NCBI RefSeq assembly: GCF_030756675.1
Contig: NZ_JAVBXD010000021.1
Coordinates: 1-64,000, forward strand
DNA: 64,000 bases
Origin: Bacillus multifaciens
GTDB taxonomy: Bacteria; Bacillota; Bacilli; Bacillales; Bacillaceae_G
Direction of reading: 5' to 3'
A program made the translations under genes and the position numbers. The notes under the pieces are model-generated. The model searched no databases and was not told where the DNA came from. It saw only the letters and a program-made list of their open reading frames with translations. Numbering within the stretch: position 1 is the first letter of the stretch; each line of letters begins with the position of its first letter. Of this stretch, positions 15,404 through 26,151 are shown piece after piece.

Positions 15404-18274
15404 ATGGGTAAAGATTTTATCGTTGTAAAAGGTGCGAGAGCCCACAACTTAAAAAATATAGATGTCACCATTCCGAGAAATCAGCTTGTTGTTGTAACAG
15501 GGCTATCTGGTTCAGGGAAATCATCGTTGGCATTTGATACGATTTATGCAGAAGGGCAGCGTCGGTACGTAGAATCGCTATCGGCGTATGCGCGGCAATT
15601 TTTAGGGCAAATGGATAAACCGGATGTCGATGCAATTGAAGGGTTATCACCGGCCATTTCAATTGACCAAAAAACGACGAGCCGCAATCCGCGTTCAACG
15701 GTTGGAACGGTGACGGAGATTTACGATTATTTACGTTTATTATTTGCGCGTGTCGGAACGCCGATTTGTCCAAATCACGGCATTGAAATTACATCGCAAA
15801 CAGTTGAGCAAATGGTAGATCGTATTTTAGAATATCCAGAGCGTACGAAACTACAAGTGCTTGCGCCGATTGTATCAGGTCGTAAAGGTGCGCATGTGAA
15901 GCTGTTAGAAGATATTAAAAAGCAAGGGTATGTCCGCGTTCGTGTTGATGGAGAAATGCTTGATGTATCGGAAGAAATTGCGTTAGATAAAAATAAAAAG
16001 CATTCCATTGAAGTTGTCATTGACCGTATTGTAGTGAAAGAAGGGATTGCCGGTCGCCTTGCCGATTCATTAGAAACGGCTTTGAAGCTTGGTGAAGGCC
16101 GCGTTTTAATTGATGTGATTGGAGAAGAAGAGTTGCTGTTTAGTGAGCATCACGCTTGTCCGTATTGTGGATTTTCTATTGGTGAACTTGAGCCGCGCAT
16201 GTTTTCTTTCAACAGTCCGTTTGGTGCTTGTCCGTCTTGTGATGGTCTTGGTTCAAAGTTAGAAGTAGATCTTGATTTAGTCATTCCAAACTGGGATTTA
16301 TCATTAAACGACCATGCAATTGCACCTTGGGAACCGTCAAGTTCGCAATATTATCCGCAGTTGCTAAAGTCTGTTTGTAACCATTATGGCATTGATATGG
16401 ATGCACCCGTAAAAGATATTCCGAAACATTTGTTTGAAAAGGTGTTATACGGAAGCGGAGATGAAAAAGTGTACTTCCGTTATGTGAATGACTTTGGTCA
16501 AGTAAAGGAAGGCGACATTATTTTCGAAGGTGTCATTCCGAACATTGAGCGCCGTTACCGAGAAACGAGCTCTGATTATATTCGTGAACAAATGGAAAAA
16601 TATATGGCGGAGCAAGCTTGTCCGAAATGTAAAGGCGCTCGTTTGAAGCCAGAAACCTTAGCTGTTTTTGTAGGTGGAAAAACGATTGCGGAAGTCTCAC
16701 AGTTTTCTGTGAAAGACGCGCACGAGTTCTTTACAAATATCGAATTAACGGAAAAGCAACAAAGTATTGCGAAACTTATTTTGCGTGAAATTAAAGAGCG
16801 TCTTAGCTTCTTAATTAACGTGGGACTTGATTATTTAACGCTTAGCCGTGCAGCTGGAACATTATCGGGCGGAGAGGCGCAGCGTATTCGCTTAGCGACG
16901 CAAATCGGTTCAAGCTTAACGGGCGTATTATATATTCTTGATGAACCTTCTATCGGTTTACATCAGCGTGATAACGATCGCTTAATTCAAACACTGAAAA
17001 ATATGCGTGATTTAGGAAACACGCTTATTGTAGTTGAGCATGATGAAGATACAATGATGGCTGCGGATTATTTATTAGACATTGGTCCTGGTGCAGGTAT
17101 TCACGGCGGCCAAGTTGTTTCAGCTGGGACGCCGCAAGAAGTAATGCATGATGATAATTCGCTAACAGGACAATACTTATCAGGTAAAAAGTTTATTCCA
17201 GTTCCGCTGGAGCGCCGCAAAGGTGATGGTCGTAAGATTGAGGTCATTGGGGCGAAGGAAAATAACTTAAAAAATGCGAAGATTTCATTCCCGCTTGGCA
17301 CATTTGTTGCTGTAACGGGTGTATCTGGTTCAGGGAAAAGTACATTAATTAATGAAGTGCTATATAAAGCAGTGGCTCAAAAACTATACAAATCGAAGAG
17401 TAAGCCTGGTATGCATAAGGAAATTAAGGGCCTTGAGCATTTAGACAAGGTAATTGATATTGATCAATCCCCAATTGGGCGTACACCGCGTTCTAACCCA
17501 GCGACATATACAGGTGTGTTTGATGATATTCGTGATGTGTTTGCACAAACGAATGAAGCAAAGGTTCGCGGGTATCAAAAAGGGCGTTTTAGCTTTAACG
17601 TGAAAGGTGGCCGCTGCGAAGCGTGCCGCGGTGATGGGATTATTAAAATTGAAATGCACTTCTTACCAGATGTGTACGTTCCATGTGAAGTTTGTCATGG
17701 AAAACGTTATAATCGTGAAACATTGGAAGTAAAATATAAAGATAAAAACATTTCTGAAGTGTTAGAAATGACAATTGAAGATGGGGTAGAGTTCTTTGCG
17801 AATATCCCGAAAATTAAACGTAAGCTCCAAACGCTTGTGGATGTAGGGCTTGGTTATATGAAGCTCGGTCAACCGGCAACGACGTTGTCGGGCGGAGAAG
17901 CGCAGCGCGTGAAATTAGCATCTGAGTTGCATCGCCGTTCAACAGGCCGCACGTTGTACATTTTAGATGAACCGACAACGGGGCTTCATGCACATGATAT
18001 CGCTCGTCTATTAAAAGTACTTCAGCGTCTTGTTGATAATGGTGAAACGGTACTTGTTATTGAACATAACTTAGATGTTATTAAAACGGCAGATTATTTG
18101 ATTGATCTTGGTCCTGAAGGCGGAGATAAGGGCGGACAAATTATTGCAACAGGTACGCCGGAGCAAGTTGTGAAAGAAGAGCGTTCTTACACAGGCAAGT
18201 ATTTAAAAGATGTTTTAGAACGTGATACAGCACGTATGAAAGAAAAAGTAAAAGAAGTAGAATTAACACAGTAA
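15404..18274 (+). CDS. uvrA: Excinuclease ABC subunit UvrA
   Basis: 956 residues. Two ABC ATPase modules: GLSGSGKS at 33-40 and GVSGSGKS near 643, each with an LSGGEAQR signature and a DEP box. Zinc-binding cysteines appear in CPYCGF...CPSCDG (insertion) and CEACRGDG...CEVCHG. It scans DNA for lesions as a dimer and loads UvrB. The ATG at 15404 after AGAAGGGTG is chosen over an in-frame start 9 bp upstream that overlaps the uvrB stop. A terminator follows at 18278. Confidence 0.97.
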   Translation: MGKDFIVVKGARAHNLKNIDVTIPRNQLVVVTGLSGSGKSSLAFDTIYAEGQRRYVESLSAYARQFLGQMDKPDVDAIEGLSPAISIDQKTTSRNPRSTVGTVTEIYDYLRLLFARVGTPICPNHGIEITSQTVEQMVDRILEYPERTKLQVLAPIVSGRKGAHVKLLEDIKKQGYVRVRVDGEMLDVSEEIALDKNKKHSIEVVIDRIVVKEGIAGRLADSLETALKLGEGRVLIDVIGEEELLFSEHHACPYCGFSIGELEPRMFSFNSPFGACPSCDGLGSKLEVDLDLVIPNWDLSLNDHAIAPWEPSSSQYYPQLLKSVCNHYGIDMDAPVKDIPKHLFEKVLYGSGDEKVYFRYVNDFGQVKEGDIIFEGVIPNIERRYRETSSDYIREQMEKYMAEQACPKCKGARLKPETLAVFVGGKTIAEVSQFSVKDAHEFFTNIELTEKQQSIAKLILREIKERLSFLINVGLDYLTLSRAAGTLSGGEAQRIRLATQIGSSLTGVLYILDEPSIGLHQRDNDRLIQTLKNMRDLGNTLIVVEHDEDTMMAADYLLDIGPGAGIHGGQVVSAGTPQEVMHDDNSLTGQYLSGKKFIPVPLERRKGDGRKIEVIGAKENNLKNAKISFPLGTFVAVTGVSGSGKSTLINEVLYKAVAQKLYKSKSKPGMHKEIKGLEHLDKVIDIDQSPIGRTPRSNPATYTGVFDDIRDVFAQTNEAKVRGYQKGRFSFNVKGGRCEACRGDGIIKIEMHFLPDVYVPCEVCHGKRYNRETLEVKYKDKNISEVLEMTIEDGVEFFANIPKIKRKLQTLVDVGLGYMKLGQPATTLSGGEAQRVKLASELHRRSTGRTLYILDEPTTGLHAHDIARLLKVLQRLVDNGETVLVIEHNLDVIKTADYLIDLGPEGGDKGGQIIATGTPEQVVKEERSYTGKYLKDVLERDTARMKEKVKEVELTQ

Positions 18275-18277
18275 AGG

Positions 18278-18320
18278 AACATGTAACCGAGGGGCGCTGC
18301 TTCTCTGTTACATGTTTTCT
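18278..18320 (+). terminator. Terminator of uvrBA
   Basis: AACATGTAAC (18278) pairs perfectly with GTTACATGTT (18307), followed by TTCT. The T-tract is short. Confidence 0.6.
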
Positions 18321-18339
18321 GCTATCTCGCTATTTGTGG

Positions 18340-18548
18340 TCAGTAATCCCCCACCTCAAGATTTAGAGAGAATCAATGTCCAGCTCTAGCGGCTAGAATC
18401 TCCGGTCGTTTCGCCCCCTCGGACGAGGCAAAAAGCGCCTCTCTGTCGGGTACTCCAACGTCCTGCAATTCTGAGCGAGCCGCTCCCGCTTTTCTTAAGA
18501 AGATAGGTGGGGGATAACTCCCCACTGATGGAAGTTTCACTTTATATA
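18340..18548 (+). repeat. bcr1-like repeat interrupted by a family A repeat
   Basis: GTCAGTAATCCCCCACCT on the left and AGGTGGGGGATAACTCCCCA...GATGGAAGTTTCACTTTAT on the right belong to a bcr1-like element. The arms ATCCCCCACCT (18346-18356) and AGGTGGGGGAT (18505-18515) are exact complements and enclose the family A copy. Confidence 0.55.
18377..18496 (+). repeat. Dispersed repeat family A, copy 2
   Basis: Nearly the same ~120 bp as at 7807 and 34152, beginning GTCCAGCTCTAGCGGCTAGA and ending GAGCCGCTCCCGCTTTTCTT. It lies within the bcr1-like arms described separately. Confidence 0.7.
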
Positions 18549-18568
18549 CATCCAAAGGAGATGAGGAT

Positions 18569-18880
18569 GTGGGTTCTACCGAAAAAGTGTTAGCGTCTTG
18601 TTGTTATTTTAGTATTTTTGTGGCTCCGTTATTATTTCCAATCATTGTGTATTTTGTTGTTCCTCATGAAGAAGTGAAATCTCATGCAAAGAAAGCACTC
18701 ATTTCGCATTTATTACCGTTCTTTTGTTTATTTCTCGTTTTTCTATTTGGATTTGTGATGAACACACCAGAACAAATTGGTGTGATGGTGCTTATTGCCC
18801 TGTTGTTATTTGGATTTGTAAACCTTGTTATTTTTATCTGGAATATTGTGAAAGGTGTACAGTTGCTTGCGAATGAGTAA
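18569..18880 (+). CDS. DUF4870 family membrane protein
   Basis: 103 residues starting with GTG at 18569 (AAAGGAG 10 nt upstream). Three to four membrane helices with the conserved PEEVKSHAKKAL-like loop (here PHEEVKSHAKKALISHLL) define DUF4870/TIC20-like small membrane proteins. Function unknown. It lies between the interrupted repeat and a family C repeat and does not share an evident operon with uvrA. Confidence 0.75.
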   Translation: MGSTEKVLASCCYFSIFVAPLLFPIIVYFVVPHEEVKSHAKKALISHLLPFFCLFLVFLFGFVMNTPEQIGVMVLIALLLFGFVNLVIFIWNIVKGVQLLANE

Positions 18881-18989
18881 GGGATTGTCTGTAAGGGGAA
18901 TCTTATATGCAGTTGCATTTGTTCTTGGTATTTTGGGCAGAGTTGACGTATTATTGTTAGTATATATAAATCCACCTTGATTTTTTAAC

Positions 18990-19160
18990 ACACAAATCGC
19001 TGCTATACAGAATACAACATGCCGGCTACTGGCCTACTCCTTTTGTTTCAAACCTGGCATGTGGCAGGAAAAGACCCTGACCGCTCTTATACGCGGCCAG
19101 ACGCTATCACCCTCCCCTATAAAAAAAGGGGGTTTTTATGTCGTTTTTTCAATTTGCATT
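18990..19160 (-). repeat. Dispersed repeat family C, copy 1 (reverse orientation)
   Basis: About 170 bp. In reverse complement it reads AAAAACGACATAAAAACC, CTTTTTTT, GGGAGGGTGATAGCG, GCGGTCAGGGTCTTTTCCTG, CCACATGCCAGGTTTGAAAC and so on, the same as the copies at 22458 and 53243. It is the fullest copy. Confidence 0.7.
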
Positions 19161-19214
19161 TATATATGTAGTTTGAGTAGTCATTGTCCCTAGTGAAAAG
19201 GAAGTGTAAAGAAC

Positions 19215-19589
19215 ATGAGATTGATTTTATCACTTATTGTAAACAGTATTGTGCTAATCGTTGTATCAGGTCTTCTCAAAATATTTGCACCAGGTGCGTT
19301 TGAAATAGCGAATATACAAACAGCAGTGATTGCAAGTATTATTTTGTCTCTTTTAAATGTGTTTGTTAAACCGTTATTAATTTTAATTACCCTGCCAATT
19401 ACTGTGCTAACATTTGGTTTCTTCTTAATCGTTATTAATGCGATTACGCTAGAAATTACAGATTCGTTACTTGGTGATGCATTTAATTTATCTGGATTTG
19501 GTGCAGCGATTATGGCAGCGATTTTTATTTCAATTTTAAATATGTTAATTGAAAAAGTGATCATTGAACCGTTATATGAGAAAGACTAA
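19215..19589 (+). CDS. yvlD: YvlD-like phage-holin-family membrane protein
   Basis: 124 residues with four hydrophobic helices and the block VFVKPLLILITLPITVLTFG conserved in the YvlD/four-TMS holin family. Despite the holin name, chromosomal members are ordinary membrane proteins; B. subtilis yvlD also lies upstream of hprK. The start follows GGAAGTG at a rather long distance. A terminator at 19620 separates it from hprK. Confidence 0.8.
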   Translation: MRLILSLIVNSIVLIVVSGLLKIFAPGAFEIANIQTAVIASIILSLLNVFVKPLLILITLPITVLTFGFFLIVINAITLEITDSLLGDAFNLSGFGAAIMAAIFISILNMLIEKVIIEPLYEKD

Positions 19590-19619
19590 TTGGACGGCAG
19601 AAAGTATCCGACAAAACGT

Positions 19620-19658
19620 AGAACATTTTGCGCAAAGCGTGGAATGTTTTTTTTCTTT
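19620..19658 (+). terminator. Intrinsic terminator after yvlD
   Basis: AACATT-x2-GCGC...AGCG-x-GGAATGTT forms a stem followed by eight T. Confidence 0.65.
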
Positions 19659-19675
19659 TTCAAAAGAAACCGTAT

Positions 19676-19704
19676 TTCTTGTTTGAAGAAAAAAATGGTA
19701 CAAT
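19676..19704 (+). promoter_or_regulatory. Promoter of hprK
   Basis: TTCTTG (19676-19681) and TACAAT (19699-19704) with a 17-bp spacer, 57 bp before the hprK ATG. Confidence 0.6.
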
Positions 19705-19761
19705 AGCGGGTAGAATGGTAGTACGCTGCCTAGATACATTCCGCAACGTGGAGGTTTATAT

Positions 19762-20691
19762 ATGCCAAAAGTTCGTACGAAAGATTTAATTGAACATTTT
19801 CAGTTAGAATTAGTAAGTGGTGAGGAAGGAATTCATCGTCCCATTGATACAAGTGATTTATCACGCCCTGGAATTGAAATGGCGGGATTTTTTACATATT
19901 ATCCAGCTGATCGTGTGCAGCTTCTTGGGAAAACCGAGCTTACTTTTTTTGATACATTAACAGACGAACAAAAGAAAATGCGCATGCAAGCGCTTTGTAC
20001 AGAAGAAACACCGTGCATTATCGTAACGCGCGGTCAGGATGTACCAGAGGACCTAATGCAAGCATCTCGTCAGACCGGTGTGCCGATATTATGTTCACCG
20101 TTAAAAACGACACGTTTATCAAGCCGTTTGACGAACTATTTAGAAAGTAAATTGGCGCCAACAACAGCTATTCACGGTGTATTAGTTGATATTTACGGCG
20201 TCGGTGTAATGATTACAGGACAAAGTGGTGTCGGGAAAAGCGAAACAGCACTTGAGCTTGTGAAGCGCGGACATCGTCTTGTTGCTGATGATAGTGTAGA
20301 GATTCGCCAGGAAGATGACGATACACTAGTTGGAAGTTCACCGGAGTTAATTGAGCATTTACTTGAAATTCGTGGACTTGGCATTATTAACGTTATGACG
20401 TTATTTGGTGCAGGTGCAGTACGTAATCATAAACGTATTTCACTTGTGATTAATCTTGAGATTTGGGATCAAAAGAAGAACTATGATCGCCTTGGCTTAG
20501 ATGAAGAAAAAATGAAAATTATTGATACAGAGATTACAAAGATTACCCTTCCAGTACGACCAGGTCGAAACTTAGCTGTCATTATTGAAGTAGCAGCGAT
20601 GAATTTCCGTTTAAAACGTATGGGCGTCAATGCAGCGCAACAATTTTCAGAGCGTCTAATGAGCGCGATTGAACTAGGAGATCAAAATTAA
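19762..20691 (+). CDS. hprK: HPr kinase/phosphorylase
   Basis: 309 residues. The Walker A motif GQSGVGKS is at 153-160 and the family signature [11 protein letters not shown] lies near 201-211. This enzyme phosphorylates HPr and Crh on Ser46 when fructose-1,6-bisphosphate is high and removes the phosphate otherwise, thereby controlling CcpA-dependent catabolite repression. Its partners ppaX (which removes the pyrophosphate it makes) and crh lie in the same window. GTGGAGG precedes the ATG. lgt follows after a bcr1 fragment. Confidence 0.97.
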   Translation: MPKVRTKDLIEHFQLELVSGEEGIHRPIDTSDLSRPGIEMAGFFTYYPADRVQLLGKTELTFFDTLTDEQKKMRMQALCTEETPCIIVTRGQDVPEDLMQASRQTGVPILCSPLKTTRLSSRLTNYLESKLAPTTAIHGVLVDIYGVGVMITGQSGVGKSETALELVKRGHRLVADDSVEIRQEDDDTLVGSSPELIEHLLEIRGLGIINVMTLFGAGAVRNHKRISLVINLEIWDQKKNYDRLGLDEEKMKIIDTEITKITLPVRPGRNLAVIIEVAAMNFRLKRMGVNAAQQFSERLMSAIELGDQN

Positions 20692-20693
20692 AT

Positions 20694-20717
20694 ATAAGTG
20701 AAACTTCCATTAGTGGA
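20694..20717 (-). repeat. bcr1-like end fragment in the hprK-lgt gap
   Basis: ATAAGTGAAACTTCCATTAGTGG is the reverse complement of the right end of bcr1-like copies (3911-3933, 21722-21745). It begins only 3 bp after the hprK stop. Confidence 0.5.
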
Positions 20718-20737
20718 ATAGGAAGGGAGTAGAGAAT

Positions 20738-21550
20738 ATGCTGTTAGGTTCTGTACCGCAGCTTGATCGCGTGGCAGTTCAGCTTGGGCCGTTTCCAATT
20801 TATTGGTATGGTGTCATTATTGGTACGGCTGTGTTGCTTGGATTATGGCTTGCAACCCGCGAAGGAGAGCGTCTCGGTATTCCGAAAGATACGTTTATTG
20901 ATTTGGTCCTAATTGCAGTGCCGATTGCAATCGTTTGTGCACGTGCATACTATGTTATTTTCGAATGGGACTATTATTCCCAAAACCCGAGTCAAATTAT
21001 TAACATTCGTCAAGGTGGTTTAGCGATTCATGGCGGATTAATTGGTGCGGTTCTTACTGGAATTGTATTTGCAAAAGTACGCGGTCTATCTTTTTGGAAG
21101 CTGGCAGATATTGCAGCACCAAGTATTTTGCTTGGACAAGCGATTGGCCGCTGGGGCAACTTTATGAATCAAGAAGCTCATGGCGGTGAGGTAACGCGTC
21201 AATTTCTTGAAAATTTACATTTACCACAGTTTATTGTGAATCAAATGTATATTGATGGTGTGTATTACCACCCAACATTTTTATATGAATCACTGTGGAA
21301 TTTTGCTGGGGTTATTTTACTTCTGTTTCTTCGAAAAGCAAATTTACGCCGCGGAGAATTATTTTTCACATATTTAACTTGGTACTCTATCGGACGTTTC
21401 TTTGTAGAAGGATTGCGCACAGATAGTTTAATGCTTGGTCCGCTTCGCATTGCACAAGTTGTATCCATTGTCTTAATTCTCGTCTCTATTATTTTTGTTG
21501 TTGTGAGACGCAAAATGGGGTATGCGGATAAACGATATTCAGAAAAATAA
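20738..21550 (+). CDS. lgt: Prolipoprotein diacylglyceryl transferase
   Basis: 270 residues, about seven membrane helices. The catalytic-region motifs [11 protein letters not shown] (near 93) and [14 protein letters not shown] (near 137) are those of Lgt, which transfers diacylglycerol from phosphatidylglycerol to the lipobox cysteine of exported prolipoproteins. Its substrates would include the lipoproteins at 12789, 38264 and 50709. GGAAGGGAG precedes the ATG. It lies between hprK and ppaX as in B. subtilis. Confidence 0.96.
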   Translation: MLLGSVPQLDRVAVQLGPFPIYWYGVIIGTAVLLGLWLATREGERLGIPKDTFIDLVLIAVPIAIVCARAYYVIFEWDYYSQNPSQIINIRQGGLAIHGGLIGAVLTGIVFAKVRGLSFWKLADIAAPSILLGQAIGRWGNFMNQEAHGGEVTRQFLENLHLPQFIVNQMYIDGVYYHPTFLYESLWNFAGVILLLFLRKANLRRGELFFTYLTWYSIGRFFVEGLRTDSLMLGPLRIAQVVSIVLILVSIIFVVVRRKMGYADKRYSEK

Positions 21551-21616
21551 TGATAGAACTTCAGTGGTGAATGAGAAAAAAGTAGCGTCATACATACGGC
21601 GCTGCTTCTTTTCATA

Positions 21617-21745
21617 TCCCGCTTTAACAAACAGTAAGTGCAGAAGGAACTACGAGAAGGGGGACTGCTTGTAAGAACCAGGGTTGGGCGGGCTAACCAT
21701 TCGAAGGGAAAGGCAACTTCGAATGGAAGTTTCACTTTATCCTAC
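21617..21745 (+). repeat. bcr1-like dispersed repeat
   Basis: From ATCCCGCTTTAACAAACAGTAAG to TTCGAATGGAAGTTTCACTTTAT, with an inner inverted pair CCATTCGAAG/CTTCGAATGG. It fills the lgt-ppaX gap and would be part of the operon transcript. Confidence 0.65.
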
Positions 21746-21767
21746 AACAACAAAGGACGTGGAAAAG

Positions 21768-22406
21768 ATGAACATCAATACAGTGTTATTTGATTTGGAT
21801 GGAACGTTGATTAATACAAACGAACTTATTATCTCTTCATTTTTATATACTTTAGAAAAGTACTATCCAAATCAGTATAAGCGTGAAGACGTACTGCCGT
21901 TTATTGGCCCGTCATTGCATGATACATTCAGCAAAATTGACGAAAGCCGAGTAGAAGAACTCATTCAATGTTACCGTAACTTTAATCATGAACATCATGA
22001 TGAGCTAGTCAAAGAGTATGAAACAGTGTATGAAACTGTCCAGGAACTTCAAAAGAATGGGTATAAGATTGGGATTGTAACAACGAAGGCGCGTCAGACT
22101 GTTGAAATGGGATTAAAGTTATCGAAATTAAAACAGTTTTTTGATGTTGTGGTGACAATTGATGATGTAGAGCATGTGAAGCCGCATCCAGAACCGATTC
22201 AAAGAGCGTTGCAATTATTAGAGGCAAAGCCAGAAGAAACGTTAATGGTAGGAGATAATCATCACGATATTGTGGGCGGACAAAATGCTGGTGTGAAGAC
22301 AGCAGCTGTTGCGTGGACAATTAAAGGACGCGAATATTTAGAGTCTTATAAACCAGATTATATGTTAGAAAAAATGAGTGACTTGTTAACGATCTTGCCT
22401 CACTAA
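21768..22406 (+). CDS. ppaX: Pyrophosphatase PpaX (HAD family)
   Basis: About 212 residues. HAD motif [14 protein letters not shown] is at the N terminus, motif II TTKAR near 109, and motif [21 protein letters not shown] near 168. B. subtilis PpaX (216 aa) hydrolyses the pyrophosphate made when HprK dephosphorylates HPr-Ser-P. The ATG at 21768 starts the HAD domain; the frame extends upstream only into the bcr1 repeat and is not coding there. Confidence 0.92.
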   Translation: MNINTVLFDLDGTLINTNELIISSFLYTLEKYYPNQYKREDVLPFIGPSLHDTFSKIDESRVEELIQCYRNFNHEHHDELVKEYETVYETVQELQKNGYKIGIVTTKARQTVEMGLKLSKLKQFFDVVVTIDDVEHVKPHPEPIQRALQLLEAKPEETLMVGDNHHDIVGGQNAGVKTAAVAWTIKGREYLESYKPDYMLEKMSDLLTILPH

Positions 22407-22457
22407 TTTTTTTCTGATGAGAGTCGAGACGTGTGATTTATATAAATAAAAGTTGGA

Positions 22458-22610
22458 AAACCGACAACAAGCCCTTTTTTAGGTGGGAGAGAGGGACTGG
22501 CTATGCATAGAAGCGGTCAGGGCCTTTTTCTGCCACATGCAAAGTTTAAACAAAGGGAGAAAGAAAGTAGAGGACTCCTTTTTTCTGCATAGCAGCGACT
22601 TATAGGTTGA
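22458..22610 (+). repeat. Dispersed repeat family C, copy 2
   Basis: ACCGACAACAAGCCC then GGGAGAGAGGGACTGGC, GAAGCGGTCAGGGCC, CTGCCACATGCAAAGTTTAAAC and CTGCATAGCAGCGACTTATAGG match the order of the copies at 53243 and 18990. Confidence 0.65.
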
Positions 22611-22652
22611 GAAATTAATAAAACAATGAAGTGAAGCGCAAAAGGGGAGAGA

Positions 22653-23168
22653 ATGGTGCGACGGACAACACGCTATCCTGTGTCAGGGGCAAATTCATTA
22701 TGGAACGTATATAAGACTGTTTCATTTTGGAAAGTGATGAAAAACTTCATTGTCATTCAATTTGCGCGTTATACTCCGTTTTTACGGATGAAAAATTGGT
22801 TATATCGTACATTTTTGCGAATGAAAGTTGGAGAGCAAACTTCTTTTGCACTTATGGTTATGCCAGATATTATGTTTCCAGAGAAAATTACGGTTGGGCG
22901 TAATTCGATTATTGGTTATAATACAACATTATTAGCTCATGAATATTTAATTACAGAATATCGCCTTGGTGAAGTTATCATTGGAGACGAAGTCATGATT
23001 GGAGCAAATTCGACCATTTTACCGGGCGTTGTCATTGGAGATGGAGCGATTGTTTCAGCGGGTACACTTGTTCATCGTGATGTACCGAGCGGTGCTTTCG
23101 TTGGTGGAAATCCGATGCGTGTTATTTATACGAAAGAGGAAATGGTAGCGAGAGAAGGGAAATGTTAG
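22653..23168 (+). CDS. yvoF: Left-handed beta-helix acyltransferase (YvoF-like)
   Basis: 171 residues. The middle and C terminus consist of hexapeptide repeats (ITVGRNSIIGYN, VIIGDEVMIGANSTILPGVVIGDG) ending with VPSGAFVGGNPMRVI, the canonical end of CoA-dependent O-acetyltransferases such as maltose/galactoside acetyltransferase. In B. subtilis yvoF also follows ppaX. The substrate is unknown. AAAGGGGAGAG precedes the ATG, and a terminator overlaps its stop. Confidence 0.88.
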   Translation: MVRRTTRYPVSGANSLWNVYKTVSFWKVMKNFIVIQFARYTPFLRMKNWLYRTFLRMKVGEQTSFALMVMPDIMFPEKITVGRNSIIGYNTTLLAHEYLITEYRLGEVIIGDEVMIGANSTILPGVVIGDGAIVSAGTLVHRDVPSGAFVGGNPMRVIYTKEEMVAREGKC

Positions 23169-23192
23169 AAATGTAACATTTTCCTTTTCTTT
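23157..23192 (+). terminator. Terminator overlapping the yvoF stop
   Basis: GGGAAATGTTA and TAACATTTTCC pair around a short loop and are followed by TTTTCTTTT; the 5' arm contains the yvoF stop codon. Confidence 0.65.
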
Positions 23193-23290
23193 TCGGGAAT
23201 GAAAAGGAAATATTTGCGTATAATATACTGTTTTGTTTTTAGAAGAATCGTTTATACTTATAGATAGAAGAATGAAATAATGGAGGATCT

Positions 23291-24802
23291 ATGGGGAAAA
23301 ATCAAGAAATTCATAAAGATAACGGACAAGTTATTTCTTTTAATCAATTAGCCGATTTCTTTTATGATAAAGGAATGAAGGCTTATCGCAATCATCATTT
23401 AGACGATGCAATTAAATATTTTAAAAGAGCGGCACAAAGTCAGAAAGAGCCGTTTATTTTATGTCAATTAGCAACGGCATTATCAGAAGTGGGAGAGTAT
23501 CACGAATCGAATCAACTATTATTACAAATTGTTCGTACGGGTGAACAAATAGAAGAATGCTATTATTTTATGGCAAATAATTATGCGTATCTTGGTCTAT
23601 TTCAACAAGCAAAAAAGTATGCAGAGCGGTATTTAGAAATTGCGACGGATCAAGAGTTTATTGCAGAGACGATGGAGCTTTTAGAGATTATTGAAGAAGA
23701 AGAAATGGATGCACCGGAACTTGAGGATGAAGATGGGCTAATTGTGATGCAAGAGCAAGCAAATCATTATATTCGGAACGGTCAATTAGAGGAAGCAATT
23801 GCGACGCTTGAAGGTGTTATAACGGAATATCCGGAATTTTGGTCGGCACATAATAATTTAGCAATTGCTCATTTTCAGCTTGGCAATGTTGATCAAGCAT
23901 TGAAAATGACAGAGCTCATTTTAGAGAAGAATCCAGGGAATATTCATGCCTTATGTAATACGCTTATTTTTCTATATTCTATTGGGGAATATAAGCAAGT
24001 AGAAAAGTTAGCAGAGCAATTGGAGACAGTGTATCCGATGTCATTTGAACATCGTGTGAAACTAGGGACAACATTTGCGACAATTGGTCGTTTCGAAAGC
24101 GCATATAAATGGTTGAAAATTTTAAAGCGTCAAGGTTACGAAGGTGATGTTAGTTTTTATTACTGGTTTGCATATTCTGCTTATATGGTAAATGATGAAC
24201 AAACAGCAGAGAAAATGTGGGCGCATGTCGTGGAGTTACATCCTGATAAAAAAGGAAAGGAGCCTTGGAATGCTATTAATTTAGCAGATGAAGGCCAAAA
24301 TATTTTATTTCGAGAACTGCAGCAATCTTTTCAGAAAAGTGAAACATTAGAAGAACAAATGCTGGCTTTATATTTAATGAATGAGCTGACAACACCAGAG
24401 AAAATCGGCTTTTTCTTTGATGTGATGCAATCTCCTAAGCGTGTTCCAATCGTATCACAGCTTGCGCACTATTTCTTTTTAATTAATAGTCATAAAAGTA
24501 TTCCGCAAGGGCTTCAGCCGTTTGAACAATGCGTTCACATTGCAGATGCTTTATACAACTATACTAAAAAAGATGATGAGCTGATTGAAGAGTGTTTACA
24601 TCTTTGGTTTTGTACATTTATACGCTTATACACGAGCGGAACGGCGTTTACAAATGTATATGGCTGGTCAGCGGCAGTTGAATATATTGTAAGAGGCGAA
24701 TGCCACGATAAATTGACGCAGGCAGAGCTTGGGAATATATATAATGTATCGGTAGCAACTGTACGAAAGTATGTGCAAGCAGTAAGATGTGTGCATGCGT
24801 AA
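23291..24802 (+). CDS. yvcD: TPR-repeat protein YvcD
   Basis: 503 residues, soluble, made of tetratricopeptide-like helix pairs (for example AYRNHHLDDAIKYFKRAAQ near 33 and ATLEGVITEYPEFWSAHNNLAIAHF near 170). The last 30 residues, GNIYNVSVATVRKYVQAV, look like an HTH. B. subtilis YvcD (~480 aa) lies in the same place before trxB. The role is unknown; TPR proteins generally act as scaffolds. TGGAGGATCT precedes the ATG. Confidence 0.85.
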   Translation: MGKNQEIHKDNGQVISFNQLADFFYDKGMKAYRNHHLDDAIKYFKRAAQSQKEPFILCQLATALSEVGEYHESNQLLLQIVRTGEQIEECYYFMANNYAYLGLFQQAKKYAERYLEIATDQEFIAETMELLEIIEEEEMDAPELEDEDGLIVMQEQANHYIRNGQLEEAIATLEGVITEYPEFWSAHNNLAIAHFQLGNVDQALKMTELILEKNPGNIHALCNTLIFLYSIGEYKQVEKLAEQLETVYPMSFEHRVKLGTTFATIGRFESAYKWLKILKRQGYEGDVSFYYWFAYSAYMVNDEQTAEKMWAHVVELHPDKKGKEPWNAINLADEGQNILFRELQQSFQKSETLEEQMLALYLMNELTTPEKIGFFFDVMQSPKRVPIVSQLAHYFFLINSHKSIPQGLQPFEQCVHIADALYNYTKKDDELIEECLHLWFCTFIRLYTSGTAFTNVYGWSAAVEYIVRGECHDKLTQAELGNIYNVSVATVRKYVQAVRCVHA

Positions 24803-24816
24803 GAGCAAGCAAATCA

Positions 24817-24846
24817 TTGGGAAAAAAGCATTGCTGACAGTATAAT
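24817..24846 (+). promoter_or_regulatory. Promoter of trxB
   Basis: TTGGGA (24817-24822) and TATAAT (24841-24846) with an 18-bp spacer, 41 bp before the start codon. Confidence 0.65.
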
Positions 24847-24868
24847 GAGGGTATTACAAGAGCGTTAA

Positions 24869-25837
<969 letters not shown>

Positions 25838-25848
25838 TAACCCGAGAA

Positions 25849-25881
25849 GAGAAGTTGCCTTTACTGAGGTAGCTTCTTTTT
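25849..25881 (+). terminator. Terminator of trxB
   Basis: GAAGTTGCCT pairs with AGGTAGCTTC and is followed by TTTTTC. The T-tract runs directly into the phased heptamer element. Confidence 0.75.
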
Positions 25882-25980
25882 CATTTATCGGCGCTTTTTT
25901 CGATATATCGGCGATTCGGCACAACTTATCGGCGCTTTTTTCATTATATCGGCGGTTCGACACGGGATAAAGACCATTCG
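25877..25980 (-). repeat. Phased heptamer array (family B, copy 2)
   Basis: ATCGGCG starts at 25887, 25907, 25928 and 25948: spacings 20, 21 and 20 bp. The element ends with CGGGATAAAGACC, the reverse complement of the bcr1-like left end. It is about 90% identical, in reverse orientation, to 34021-34121. No gene lies between it and 26151. Confidence 0.75.
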
Positions 25981-26151
25981 AGTAAATTCGATATGTGAAC
26001 TTTGCGTTTAGCAATTTATATAGGATTTCAAAGCCTGAATTGTTATAGAGATGTCATATATATTAGGTCATTCTGTTCGTACTCTTTTGTGTTTGTTGTT
26101 ATACTTTAATTTGCGAAAAAATGTTCAAAAGAAATGAGGAATGTGTAGAAG

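Noticed and set aside
25877-25980. CRISPR array
   Set aside because: The repeated unit is only 7 bp with 13-14 bp gaps, the gaps are similar between arrays, and no cas genes are present.
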